DNA of 64,000 bases from Ornithinicoccus hortensis (GCF_006716185.1 NZ_VFOP01000001.1:2852001-2916000), one strand, 5' to 3'; shown: positions 16,669 to 24,933, numbered from the stretch's first letter. Made by a program: numbers and translations. Notes: generated by a model from the letters alone, not told the origin.

Positions 16669-18212
16669 CAGCGCGTCAGCATCCGGTCCAGGGCCCGGCG
16701 GACCCGGTCGGCGTCCTCGCGGTACTTGACCGCGGTCCCCAGGGTGCTGGCCGCCACCTCGGGGTCCAGCCTGCTCGCGCCCAGCGCCTGCAGCGCCCGG
16801 GCCCAGTCCAGGGTCTCGGCGACCCCCGGCGGCTTGATCAGCTCCCCCTCGTGGCGCAGCTGCTGGACGAGGGTGACGACCTGCTCGGCCAGCTGCTCTG
16901 GCACCTCCGGCGCCCGGGTGCGCAGGATCTCCAGCTCCCGCGCCAGCCCCGGGTGGTCGATCCAGTGGTAGAGGCAGCGCCGCTTCAGCGCGTCGTGCAG
17001 CTCCCGGGTCCGGTTCGAGGTGAGCACCACGAAGGGTGGCGTCTGCGCCGTCACCGTCCCGACCTCGGGGATGGTGACCTGCCAGGTGGACAGCACCTCC
17101 AACAGGAACGCCTCGAACTCGTCGTCGGCCCGGTCGATCTCGTCCACGAGCAGCACGCACGGGCTCTCCCGCAGTGCGCGCAGCACGGGCCGGGCGAGGA
17201 GGAAGCGTTGGTCGAACAGCTCGGCCTCCAGTTCCTCCCCCTCGCGGGTCGGGCCCCCGGCGGAAGCCACCGCCTCGACCGTCCGCAGGTGCAGGATCTG
17301 GCGCGGGAAGTCCCAGTCGTACAGGGCCTGGGTGGCATCGATCCCCTCGTAGCACTGGAGCCGGATGAACGGCACCGCGAGGACCTGCGCGATGGCCTCC
17401 GCCAGGGCGGTCTTGCCGGTGCCCGGCTCACCCTCGAGCAACAGGGGACGGGACAGCGCGTGGGCCAGGTAGGTGACCGTGCCGAGGCCCTCGTCGGCCA
17501 GGTAGCCGGTCTCGCCCAGCGCCGCGCGCACGGCCCCCACGTCACGGAACACCTCGTCGGGTCGCATGGGCCGAGCATGCCCGAGGTCCGCCGGGGTGTC
17601 GACGTCCGCCCCCGTCGCGAGGTCCGCCACCGGGATCGTCTGCACCGGGTTGACCCGCAGGTACTCCCGGGCGCCGCGGTCCCCGTCTGCCGAGGCCAGG
17701 ACGCCGGCCCAGTGGTCCTGCCCGAGTAGCACGGGATGGCCCGGCAGGTCGTCGTATGCCGCGCGCGCCAGGGCGGTGCCCAGGGCCCCGTCCCCGGGCG
17801 CCCCGCCCTCCTCGAGGACGCGTCGGACCACCCCGGGGCCCACGTCGGGCAGGTCGACCAGGTGGACCAGTGCCGCCTCGTGCCCCGTGTCCCCGTGTTC
17901 CGTGCTCAGTTGTTGCAGGTGTTGCAGGCCGGTGCGCAGCGAGGCGCCCATCCCCTCCGCCCAGTCGACGCAGCGGGTGGTGCGCACCTGCGGCAGGTCC
18001 GCCGCGTCCAGCCGGGCCTGCACCTCGTCCGCGCGGGCGCCCAGCACGACCAGGACGTCGCTGCACCCCCCTTCGATAAGGGTGCGGCAGGCGGCCTCCA
18101 CGTAGCTTTGTCCGTCCTCCCGGCTCAACAGCGCCTTCGGCATGCCCATCCGACGACCGGCACCCGCCGCCAACAGCAGGCCGTGCACCCGCGCACCATT
18201 CGGCATACCCAT
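16668..18212 (-). CDS. MocA-like nucleotidyltransferase fused to CoxD-like MoxR ATPase
   Basis: One 514-residue frame holds two proteins normally encoded apart. Residues about 9-212 are a MobA/MocA-type NTP transferase: LLLAAGAGRRMGMPKALL, a mid motif HLVDLPDVGP, and a final DVDTPADL, as used to make molybdopterin cytosine dinucleotide. Residues about 216-514 are a MoxR/CoxD AAA+ ATPase with Walker A GEPGTGKTA (261-269), Walker B CVLLVDEIDRAD (about 350) and sensor LTSNRTRELHDALKRR. An internal ATG at 17567 starts the second part but has no ribosome site. Both halves serve CoxL maturation. Two ATGs (18212, 18206) are possible starts. Confidence 0.88.
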   Translation of the reverse strand: MGMPNGARVHGLLLAAGAGRRMGMPKALLSREDGQSYVEAACRTLIEGGCSDVLVVLGARADEVQARLDAADLPQVRTTRCVDWAEGMGASLRTGLQHLQQLSTEHGDTGHEAALVHLVDLPDVGPGVVRRVLEEGGAPGDGALGTALARAAYDDLPGHPVLLGQDHWAGVLASADGDRGAREYLRVNPVQTIPVADLATGADVDTPADLGHARPMRPDEVFRDVGAVRAALGETGYLADEGLGTVTYLAHALSRPLLLEGEPGTGKTALAEAIAQVLAVPFIRLQCYEGIDATQALYDWDFPRQILHLRTVEAVASAGGPTREGEELEAELFDQRFLLARPVLRALRESPCVLLVDEIDRADDEFEAFLLEVLSTWQVTIPEVGTVTAQTPPFVVLTSNRTRELHDALKRRCLYHWIDHPGLARELEILRTRAPEVPEQLAEQVVTLVQQLRHEGELIKPPGVAETLDWARALQALGASRLDPEVAASTLGTAVKYREDADRVRRALDRMLTR

Positions 18213-18452
18213 GGCCCCATTGTGGCCCGGGGCGGAGGTCCGTCGATATGGACCTGGGCACGCGCACCGTCCAGGCTCTCGTGGCTCCGACGTCTTGGGC
18301 CCGGCGCACTGCGTTGCGAGCCCGAGAGCTGTCGACGCCGTGCAACGCCACCTCGACGCGCCCCGGGCAGTGTCGACCCTGCCGCGCGCCCAGTCTTCGG
18401 TGAGCGCGTTGATCCTGGTCAGTGGGGTATTGATGGGTGCCGTTCGATTTTG

Positions 18453-18468
18453 TCGAACATATTTTCGT
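18453..18468. promoter_or_regulatory. LexA (SOS)-like box upstream of the HNH gene
   Basis: TCGAACATATTTTCGT contains CGAAC-N4-TTTCG, one base off the Gram-positive LexA core CGAAC-N4-GTTCG. It lies in a short AT-rich stretch 119 bp before the start of the DUF222/HNH gene. A second TCGAAC occurs 15 bp downstream (18468-18473), and GTTCGA at 18442 makes an overlapping inverted pair. The rest of the 18213-18586 gap shows no gene. SOS control of 13E12-type genes is known in mycobacteria; its use here is inferred. Confidence 0.55.
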
Positions 18469-18586
18469 CGAACGTATTGACGAGTGTGGAGTGGGTGGGT
18501 TAGATTAGGACAAAGATTCGATCAGGGTCCCGGGGAAGGACGTTGGGTCGGAGTGGCAGGTGGGATGCCGGAGGGTGGTGAGGGGT

Positions 18587-20101
18587 ATGGCGGTACAGCC
18601 GCAAGAGACGCCGATGGTGCTTCCCGGGCCGTCTCAGGTCACCGGGCACCCGGACACCGGGCACCCGGTGTCCGGCTACCCGGTGTCCGGGTGCCCGGTG
18701 CCGCATCCGGTGGAGGCGATGGTGGCGGGGGTGGAGGCCGCGCTGGGTGGGGTGTCGCGACAGGCGTGGGCGGGGTTGGAGGCGCCGACGGCGCGGGCGT
18801 TGTATGCCCGGTTGTCGCGGGTGGCTGAGCAGGTCTCGGCGCACAAGATGGCCGCGGCCCGGGTGTTGGAAGCGGCCGGCACGGCCCGCCAGCACGGCGC
18901 GGCGTCGACGGGGTCGTTGCTCGGGTCGGACTTCGGTGGGGACCGGCGCGAGGGGGACGAGCTGGTCCGGCTCGGGGACACCCTGAAGCAGGCGCGGGCG
19001 GGCGCGACCGAGGACGCGTTCGGCGCCGGGCGGATCACCCGGGCCCAGGCCGGGGTGATCGGCAAGATCCTCAAGGACCTGCCCGAGGACGTGACTCCCG
19101 ACCAGCGGGAGGCGGCCGAGACCGCCCTGCTGGGCCAGGCCGGCACGATGACGCTGCGGGACCTGCGGGCCAGGGGCGACCGGATCAGCGAGGTCTTTAG
19201 GGCCACCCCGGAGCAGACCGATGCCGACGAGGAGGCGATCGTGGCCCGTCGCGAACGCCGCGCCCGGTCCCTGACCACGTTCTGGATGCGGGAGACCGGT
19301 GAGGGCACCTACCAGGGCGGCTTCACGATCCCCACGGTCCAGGGCGAACTCCTCAAGACCATCCTGGACGCGGTCGCCTCACCCCGCCGCGACCACCTAC
19401 GCACCACCGGCCCCGCAACCCCCGCCGGCCCCGCCGGCGGCCCCGGCGGGCCGGGCGGTCCCGGTGGCCCGGGTGGTCCGGGTGGTCCGGGTGATGACCG
19501 GTCCTACCCGCAGAAGCTGGGGCAGGCGTTCTGTGCCCTGATCGAGCACACTCCGACCGACGGGTTCGTCCAGTCCGGTGGTTCGGCGGCCGTGGTCGCG
19601 GTCTCACTGTCCCAGGAGAAACTAGCCACCGGGACCGGGTGCGGCACGACCTCGACCGGGGTCCGGTTGACCGCCGGGCAGATCCGCCGGTTGGCGTGTA
19701 CCCAGCAGCTCCTGCCCCAGGTCTTCGGCGGTAAGAGCCTGCCCCTGGACCACGGGACCCTGCGCCGGTTGTTCAGCAAGCACCAACGGATCGGGATCGG
19801 GCAACGCGACCAAGGATGCGCGATGCCGGGCTGTGACCGGCCCCCCGGCTGGTGCGAGTTCCACCACGCCGGCAACCCCTGGTCCACCGGGGGCGAGACG
19901 AACCTGGACCAGGGCGTGATGCTCTGCGCGTTCCACCACCACCTGATCCACGACCAACACTGGCAAATCAGACTCCACCCCGAGGACGGGATCCCCGAGT
20001 TCCGGGCACCCGGAGGCACCACCTGGGCCCGCAACACCCGATACCGACCACCCCGAGATCTCGGGGTGGCACCCACCCCAGCCCTGCTCAACCACTCATA
20101 G
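18587..20101 (+). CDS. DUF222/HNH endonuclease-domain protein (13E12 type)
   Basis: This 504-residue protein has a DUF222 domain (about residues 45-280) and a C-terminal HNH nuclease motif. The nuclease part reads GCAMPGCDRPPGWCEFHHAGN, then GETNLDQGVMLCAFHHHLIHD, with the paired Cys for zinc and the catalytic His. Two low-complexity parts stand out: five-residue units near the N-terminus (TGHPD, TGHPV, SGYPV, SGCPV) and a GGP run at about 284-303. Such proteins are abundant and repetitive in actinobacterial genomes; their target is unknown and some may be mobile. The ATG at 18587 has GAGGGTGGTGAGGGG upstream. A hairpin follows at 20171. Confidence 0.88.
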   Translation: MAVQPQETPMVLPGPSQVTGHPDTGHPVSGYPVSGCPVPHPVEAMVAGVEAALGGVSRQAWAGLEAPTARALYARLSRVAEQVSAHKMAAARVLEAAGTARQHGAASTGSLLGSDFGGDRREGDELVRLGDTLKQARAGATEDAFGAGRITRAQAGVIGKILKDLPEDVTPDQREAAETALLGQAGTMTLRDLRARGDRISEVFRATPEQTDADEEAIVARRERRARSLTTFWMRETGEGTYQGGFTIPTVQGELLKTILDAVASPRRDHLRTTGPATPAGPAGGPGGPGGPGGPGGPGGPGDDRSYPQKLGQAFCALIEHTPTDGFVQSGGSAAVVAVSLSQEKLATGTGCGTTSTGVRLTAGQIRRLACTQQLLPQVFGGKSLPLDHGTLRRLFSKHQRIGIGQRDQGCAMPGCDRPPGWCEFHHAGNPWSTGGETNLDQGVMLCAFHHHLIHDQHWQIRLHPEDGIPEFRAPGGTTWARNTRYRPPRDLGVAPTPALLNHS

Positions 20102-20170
20102 CACCCGGACACCCGAACGCCAACACCGCGACGCCGGACGCCAACTCCCGGAGGCCGACACTCCCATGCC

Positions 20171-20206
20171 GCGACCCCAGGGCCTGCCCACAGGCCCTGG
20201 GGTCGC
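20171..20206. terminator. 16-bp perfect-stem terminator
   Basis: The arms GCGACCCCAGGGCCTG (20171-20186) and CAGGCCCTGGGGTCGC (20191-20206) pair fully around the loop CCCA. It lies 69 bp after the HNH stop and 36 bp after the end of the convergent cyclo-ligase remnant, so it can serve both strands. No U-run is present, as is usual for GC-rich actinobacterial terminators. Confidence 0.8.
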
Positions 20207-20242
20207 TCCGACTCAGTGAGACCTCGTGGCGCGCCGCGACGA

Positions 20243-20512
20243 CTACACCTCGCGGGAGGGGAACTGGCGGACGCCGTCGGCGGTGAGTACGCCCCAGACC
20301 GGGGTATCGTGCGGCTCGTCGGGGACGTGGGGGAGCAACTCGTGCTCGTGCAGGACGGTCACGGTGGGCGTGTCGGGCCGCAGCAGCTGCAGCGCCCGGT
20401 CGTGGTAGCCGCCACCCTTGCCGATCCGGATGCCACGACCGTCCACGCCGAGGCCGGGGGTGAACGCGACGTCGACCTCGGCCAGCACGTCTCGATGAAG
20501 GCCCCACTCACC
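20243..20512 (-). pseudogene. C-terminal fragment of 5-formyltetrahydrofolate cyclo-ligase
   Basis: About 85 codons encode the back half of a 5-FCL: AEVDVAFTPGLGVDGRGIRI, then GKGGGYHDRAL (ATP/folate site) and WGVLTADGVRQF near the end. A full enzyme has about 190 residues, so the N-terminal half is missing. The break coincides with the IS3 orfA remnant at 20508, which points to truncation by insertion or recombination. The enzyme salvages folinic acid; this copy cannot be functional unless the missing half is supplied elsewhere. The resemblance to 5-FCL is clear from the GGGYxDRAL motif. Confidence 0.78.
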
Positions 20513-20837
20513 TGAGTCGGCGGTCGAGCTCCGCCTGAGCGAAAAACGCGGACGCGGTCTTGAGGATCTCGTTCGCACGTTCCAACTCGGTGACCCTCTT
20601 CTTCAGCGCCCTGACCTCCTCGCTGTCCCCGCTGCGTGAGGCCGCGCCCGATCCCCGGGTGCCCCCGGCGCGCTCGGCCTCCTCGACCCAGTTACGCAAG
20701 GTCGCCGGGTTCAAGCCCAGCAAGGACCCCACGTGGCGCCGCGCGCCCAACTTGGACTCCTCACCCTCAGCGAGCCGGCCACGGTACATCCGCACCGCCC
20801 GCTCCCGATACTCAGCGTCGTACTTCCTCGGTGCTGC
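20508..20837 (-). pseudogene. IS3-family transposase OrfA remnant
   Basis: The frame reads APRKYDAEYRERAVRMYRGR, then LGLNPATLRNWVEEAERAGG and a leucine-zipper end LKKRVTELERANEILKTASA. This is the helix-turn-helix OrfA of an IS3 element, which binds the element ends. No start codon exists in this frame at the proper N-terminus: GCA GCA CCG is preceded by TGG where ATG is expected. The first in-frame ATG (20795) would skip 14 residues. No orfB with the catalytic DDE domain follows; the frame stops at the junction with the cyclo-ligase fragment. It is therefore a fragment, not an active element. Confidence 0.82.
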
Positions 20838-20838
20838 C

Positions 20839-22773
20839 CATACGGGCCCTGACCCCGCGCCTGGCGCCGGTGCTGACCTGCTGGCCGCCTACCTGGACCG
20901 CCTGGCCGCGACTGGTCGGGGGAGCTCGCCCTACGTGGGTGCAGCGCGCAGGTTCTTCGAGTCCTGGCCTGATCCGCAGGACTGGGCTGCGCAACCGCTG
21001 GCTGATCGGCTCGCCGCCGACCACCAGACTCGTCCGGTGATTACCTTCCTGATGCTGCACCACGGGCTGCGACCGGGATATGACTACCTGCTGGAACGTA
21101 AGTTCTCCTCGATCTGGCGGGAGATCCTCGGCAGCCCGCTGCAGGGTGAGGTCGATCGGTTCCTGGCCGCCGCCGAGGAGCTCGGGTTCTCCATGCGCGT
21201 ACGCCTCTCCACCGGCTCACAGGTCCCGGCAGGGCTGCTGATTCAGACAGGTCGAGCGATGCAGGACCTGAGGCTGGCCGACCTGGAGGAGTTCACCGCC
21301 GCCTGCCGTGAGCGGGCAGCCCGGACCGGTGCCAGCCACCGGCACTACCTGTCAGCGATCAGTAACACCCACCGGGTCCTGTTCCGCCTCGGCGTCCTGG
21401 ATGACCTGCCGCGCAGTGGTGGGCCGGTCCCGTTGACCGAACGGATGGCACAGGTCAGCCCACCGATCCAGGCCGAGCTGATCGCCTACCTGGAACGCAA
21501 GAAGGCGACCTGCCAGGTCAAGACGGTCTCCACGATGGCCACCCGGCTCAAACACTTCGGTATCTTCCTGGCCACGATCGACCCGGGCCTGGTCACGGTC
21601 GGCGACCTGGACCGACGCCGCCACATCGAGCCCTTCCTCGCCTCGCTGATCGACACCGTGAGCGCCAAGGATGGGCAACCGATCAGCATCGGTGACCGGC
21701 ACCGACGCGTGATCGCCGTGGCCACGTTCCTGACCGATATCACCGAGTGGGGTTGGGAGGCTGCCCCGCCCCGCAAGGTCATCTTCCGCGACGACATCCC
21801 CAAACTCCCCACGCTTCTGCCGCGCTACCTGCCGGTAGACGCCGACCGTGCCCTGATCACCGCGCTGACCGAACACCCCCACAACGAGCTGGCCGCGCTG
21901 GCGCTGCGCCTGCAACGCGCCTGCGGGCTGCGGATCGGCGAGCTGCTGGACCTGGAGCTGGACTGCGTGCACCAGATCGAGGACAACGGAGCTTGGCTCA
22001 AGGTCCCCCTGGGCAAGATGAGCACCGAACGGATGGTCCCGCTCGATACCGAGATCCTCGACCTCCTCGACCGGATCACCACCCTGCGTTCCCACGGCCG
22101 GCCCTTGCCCCACCCTCGCTACCGGCGCCCGGCACAGTTCCTGTTCACCCACCACGGACGCCGGCTGGGCCAGCAAAGCCTGCGTGCTGAGCTCGACCAT
22201 GCCGCCCACACCGCTGGGCTGGAACGCGTGACCTCCCACCAACTGCGGCACACCTACGCCACCGCCCTGGTCAACGCCGGCGTCTCCTTGCAAGCACTGA
22301 TGGCGCTGCTCGGTCATGTCAGCGCCGAGATGAGCCTGCGCTACGGGCGCCTGTTCGACTCCACCGTCCGCACCGAGTACGAGCGCGCCCTGGAACTGGC
22401 CAAACAGCAAGTCTCACAGCCCGCCCCGCTGACCGAGCCGAGCCCCTCGGGCAGGACCCAACTCCCGTTGGCCGACATCACCGGCGGCAAGGACTGGCGC
22501 ACCACACCACTTCTGAAATCGCGCATGGCCGGAGGATTCTGCTTGCGCGCACCTGCCCAGGGCGCCTGCACCTACGCCAACATCTGCGAGCACTGCCCCT
22601 CCTATCGCGCCGATCCCTCCTCCCTGCCGATCCTGGCCGCTCAACGCATAGATGCCCAAGCCCTCGCCCACGACGCCGAGCAGCGAGGATGGATCACCGA
22701 GGCCGAGCGCCACCACAAACTCATCGCCCGCCTCGACACCCTGATCGCCGACACGGGAGCCAGCACCGGATGA
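20839..22773 (+). CDS. Tn554-type tyrosine recombinase (TnpB-like), 5' end disturbed
   Basis: The frame encodes about 640 residues from the junction with the IS3 remnant. The C-terminal catalytic domain has all expected residues: Arg in CGLRIGELLDLEL, Lys in LGKMSTERMVPL, HQLRHTYA, LLGHVSAEMS and the Tyr in LRYGRLFD. After it comes a Cys-rich tail (GGFCLRAPAQGACTYANIC, then EHCPSY), typical of the large Tn554-like recombinases. The N-terminal core-binding part is present from ADLLAAYLDRLAATGRG. No good start codon lies between the junction and a GTG near 20932, so the true start may have been lost. It overlaps the next gene by 4 bp, as in TnpB-TnpC pairs. Partner TnpA is absent. Confidence 0.78.
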   Translation, partial: HTGPDPAPGAGADLLAAYLDRLAATGRGSSPYVGAARRFFESWPDPQDWAAQPLADRLAADHQTRPVITFLMLHHGLRPGYDYLLERKFSSIWREILGSPLQGEVDRFLAAAEELGFSMRVRLSTGSQVPAGLLIQTGRAMQDLRLADLEEFTAACRERAARTGASHRHYLSAISNTHRVLFRLGVLDDLPRSGGPVPLTERMAQVSPPIQAELIAYLERKKATCQVKTVSTMATRLKHFGIFLATIDPGLVTVGDLDRRRHIEPFLASLIDTVSAKDGQPISIGDRHRRVIAVATFLTDITEWGWEAAPPRKVIFRDDIPKLPTLLPRYLPVDADRALITALTEHPHNELAALALRLQRACGLRIGELLDLELDCVHQIEDNGAWLKVPLGKMSTERMVPLDTEILDLLDRITTLRSHGRPLPHPRYRRPAQFLFTHHGRRLGQQSLRAELDHAAHTAGLERVTSHQLRHTYATALVNAGVSLQALMALLGHVSAEMSLRYGRLFDSTVRTEYERALELAKQQVSQPAPLTEPSPSGRTQLPLADITGGKDWRTTPLLKSRMAGGFCLRAPAQGACTYANICEHCPSYRADPSSLPILAAQRIDAQALAHDAEQRGWITEAERHHKLIARLDTLIADTGASTG

Positions 22774-23009
22774 CCACCACCGAAGTCCTGAACACCGTCG
22801 AAGGGGCCTGCGCCGACCTTGCCCGCGACGGAGAACCCATCACGTTCACCCAGGTCGCCGCCACCACCGGGCTGGCCCGCTCCACGCTCTACCGCAACGC
22901 CGCCCTCCGCGCAGTCATCGAGCACCACCAGCACCACACCGATGGCCCACTCAGCCCACTCACCGACCAGCTCGCGACTCTTCGCGTCGCAGTGCTCGCA
23001 AGGATGTAG
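22770..23009 (+). CDS. Short DUF6262-type (TnpC-like) protein, probably truncated
   Basis: The 79 residues begin MTTTEVLNTVEGACADLARD. They contain a helix-turn-helix-like part (FTQVAATTGLARSTLYRN) and end at LATLRVAVLARM. DUF6262 proteins that follow Tn554-type recombinases are usually longer, with a coiled coil after LxTLRxAV; here a stop comes early, so the 3' part is probably lost. The ATG overlaps the recombinase stop by 4 bp. Its job in transposition is not established. Confidence 0.65.
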   Translation: MTTTEVLNTVEGACADLARDGEPITFTQVAATTGLARSTLYRNAALRAVIEHHQHHTDGPLSPLTDQLATLRVAVLARM

Positions 23010-23396
23010 CGCGATATATAGAACTCCGATACAACACCGCACGTCTCCACTCGGGACTCGGGTATCGGACGCCACAGGAAGTCCACGACGAGTACCTAAG
23101 CTCGACGGCGGCCGCCTGAATTACAGTTAGATGCTGTCCGGAAAACGCGGGGCCGATCACCCTCAGACACAGCCACGCCCACAGTCTGGGACCTACACGC
23201 CCCCGGCGCCCTGGGTTGGGGCCGCCCAGCACCCTGGGGCGGTCGCAGGCGCCGGAAGTACCACGGCCGGCGGCGAGCGTTACGCGAGGACGGCATGTCC
23301 ACAGGTCGAGTGCACTGATCGAGATGAACGACCTGTGCGCCTTGCGGAAATCATGCCTGAGCGCGGCGTGGCCGGGACAGGGGCATACTGGGGGCA
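23010..23396. other. Gap behind the transposon remnant, no gene seen
   Basis: These 387 bp have open frames on both strands but none with a convincing start, codon pattern or motif. The stretch at 23010-23060 is AT-richer than its surroundings. It most likely holds the degraded right side of the transposon-like segment and the promoter of the gene at 23397. Confidence 0.5.
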
Positions 23397-23618
23397 ATGA
23401 CTACTCCAGCCCCTGCCAGGCGACGCCACCTCGCCACCAGCCCCTTCCCGCCCAAACCCGACGTCGTCATCACCCAGTTCGCGGTGGGCGACAAGGTCTG
23501 TCACGACTCCTACGGGGTCGGTCGTGTCACGGGGGTGGAAGCGCATGCGGTCACCGTCGACTTCTCCTCCCGGACCGTCCGCGTGGTCAGCCCGTTCAGC
23601 AAGATGGAGCACCTGTAG
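23397..23618 (+). CDS. Small conserved actinobacterial protein, CarD/SH3-like
   Basis: The product has 73 residues with a Pro/Arg-rich start, then FAVGDKVCHDSYGVGRVTGV, VTVDFSSRTVRVV and SPFSKMEHL. The VGDxVxHDxYGxGRV pattern recalls the start of CarD-type or ATP-dependent helicase-associated SH3-like barrels, and such small proteins are widespread in actinobacteria. Function is unknown. CTGGGGGCA precedes the ATG. Its 3' end overlaps the convergent tetR gene by 23 bp. Confidence 0.72.
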   Translation: MTTPAPARRRHLATSPFPPKPDVVITQFAVGDKVCHDSYGVGRVTGVEAHAVTVDFSSRTVRVVSPFSKMEHL

Positions 23619-24261
23619 GAGCCACAGCCAGATAGCGATCCAGCAGCTCGGGTCCCACCTTCGCCGCCTCGCGCGGGCCGAGATCGGCCAACTGTAGGGC
23701 CAGTCCGTCGACCACGGCCTGCAGGAGCACAGCCTCCCACTCCTCGATCTCACCGCCCGACGAACGACCGGTAGCCGTCGAGCCAACCACTGTCCGCGAC
23801 GGGACCGCAGCCCCCGATTCCGTCGCTGCCGCTCGTCGTGCGCGCAGCAGATCCCGGTACAAGTCCCGCAGCCGGTCGGCCGTATCCCGCTTGAGCTCAC
23901 CCAGGTCGGGGTCCGTGTCCGCGTGCGCGGAAAAGGCGAGCCAGACGCCGAACTCTCGGTGCCGCTGCTCGTCCAACGGCAGCAACTCGAGCAGGATTGC
24001 CCGCGTCCACTCGGACGCTGGACCGGTCCGCGGCACTGCCGCGAGTCGCGCAGCCACGTGCTCGGTGATGAGCGCCATCGCATAGTGCAACATCTGCGTG
24101 CGGGTGCGGAAGTAGTGCTGGACGGTCCCGCCGCTGACCCCCGCCTCTGCGGCGACGTTGCGCACACTGACTCCGACAATGCCGTCCCTGGCAACGATCT
24201 GTAACAGGGCACGGGCAACGCGCGCCCTGCCTTCGCCAGTCGAATCGGTTGCGGGTTTCAC
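23596..24261 (-). CDS. TetR-family regulator
   Basis: The product has 221 residues from a GTG at 24261. The DNA-binding domain is RVARALLQIVARDGIVGVSV, then RNVAAEAGVSGGTVQHYFRT, a standard TetR helix-turn-helix. The C-terminal domain is all-helical and would bind an unknown ligand. It is divergent from the HXXEE membrane protein, with only 51 bp between the starts, and an inverted repeat in that gap is the likely operator. It therefore probably represses itself and its neighbour. Longer frames upstream would cross the operator. Confidence 0.88.
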   Translation of the reverse strand: MKPATDSTGEGRARVARALLQIVARDGIVGVSVRNVAAEAGVSGGTVQHYFRTRTQMLHYAMALITEHVAARLAAVPRTGPASEWTRAILLELLPLDEQRHREFGVWLAFSAHADTDPDLGELKRDTADRLRDLYRDLLRARRAAATESGAAVPSRTVVGSTATGRSSGGEIEEWEAVLLQAVVDGLALQLADLGPREAAKVGPELLDRYLAVAPTGAPSC

Positions 24262-24272
24262 GCGACGACCAT

Positions 24273-24286
24273 ACACTCGTAAGTGT
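24273..24286. promoter_or_regulatory. Likely TetR operator between divergent genes
   Basis: ACACT-CGTA-AGTGT is an inverted repeat in the 51-bp gap between tetR and the HXXEE gene. TCGTAAG recurs at 24296-24302, so a second half-site may exist. TAATAC at 24288-24293 could be the -10 box for the rightward gene. Binding by the adjacent regulator is inferred from position. Confidence 0.5.
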
Positions 24287-24312
24287 CTAATACAGTCGTA
24301 AGAGAGGCAGCC

Positions 24313-24837
24313 ATGCTCCCGGTGTCCCAGATCGAGGACACACCGCCTCAAGCACGCGTACTCCCCCGTCTCGCGGCGCTATGGGGACTCGCCGTCGGCA
24401 CCCTGGCGGTGCACAACATCGAGGAGTGGCTCCTTGACCTCACTGGCTGGATGGCAGACCGCCCCTGGCTCCCGGGTGGTGCATTGCACGGCGACCAGAC
24501 CCGGTTCACCCTCGCCCTCTTGACCGTCACGGCGCTCTTCGCAGGGACAGCCATCGTCGCAGTGCTGGCCCGCCCGCGCTGGAGCGCAGGCGTCTTGGCC
24601 TGCGCCGCCTACGCGCTGGTGGCGAACGGCGTCAGCCACATCGTGATGAGCTTGGTGTCACGGGATCCGATGCCAGGGCTGTTCAGCGGGGCGCTGCTCC
24701 TGGTGCCAGCGGGGCTCGTCATCATCCGGCGTCTACCCCCCGTCCGATGGACGCTGGGTGCCGTGCTGATCACGGTCGGGGCTGCGTTGGCCCTCGTGTT
24801 CGGCTCGCTGGGCCTGGCGGCCGCACTGACGCCGTGA
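24313..24837 (+). CDS. HXXEE-domain membrane protein
   Basis: The product has 174 residues. The first helix ends in HNIEEWLLDLTGW, the His-x-x-Glu-Glu motif that names the family, and three to four further hydrophobic segments follow (TLALLTVTALFAGTAIVAVL; GVLACAAYALVANGVSHIVM; LFSGALLLVPAGLVII). Function of the family is not known; the conserved His and Glu suggest metal binding in the membrane. The ATG at 24313 has GAGAGG upstream. A GTG at 24283 is in frame but lies inside the probable operator. Confidence 0.78.
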   Translation: MLPVSQIEDTPPQARVLPRLAALWGLAVGTLAVHNIEEWLLDLTGWMADRPWLPGGALHGDQTRFTLALLTVTALFAGTAIVAVLARPRWSAGVLACAAYALVANGVSHIVMSLVSRDPMPGLFSGALLLVPAGLVIIRRLPPVRWTLGAVLITVGAALALVFGSLGLAAALTP

Positions 24838-24933
24838 TCTGACCCTTGATCTCACGGCATTGACCTGACCCTTGACTGACCGCGGATCAGCCAGGGGCTG
24901 ACACCGAGACCGGTTGCAGGTTAGCGTGCAGCG

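Noticed and set aside
18442-18458. GTTCGA-TTTTG-TCGAAC hairpin as a terminator for the cox accessory unit
   Set aside because: It lies upstream of that unit's start, not behind it. The overlap with a LexA-like core makes a regulatory reading better.
20560-20838. Extension of the recombinase frame upstream to 20560
   Set aside because: That part is the antisense of the IS3 orfA remnant and shows no recombinase similarity, so the true N-terminus lies at or after the junction.
23131-23400. Small plus-strand frame of 89 codons before 23397
   Set aside because: There is no ribosome site, no motif and no consistent codon bias; it ends at the start of the supported 73-residue gene.
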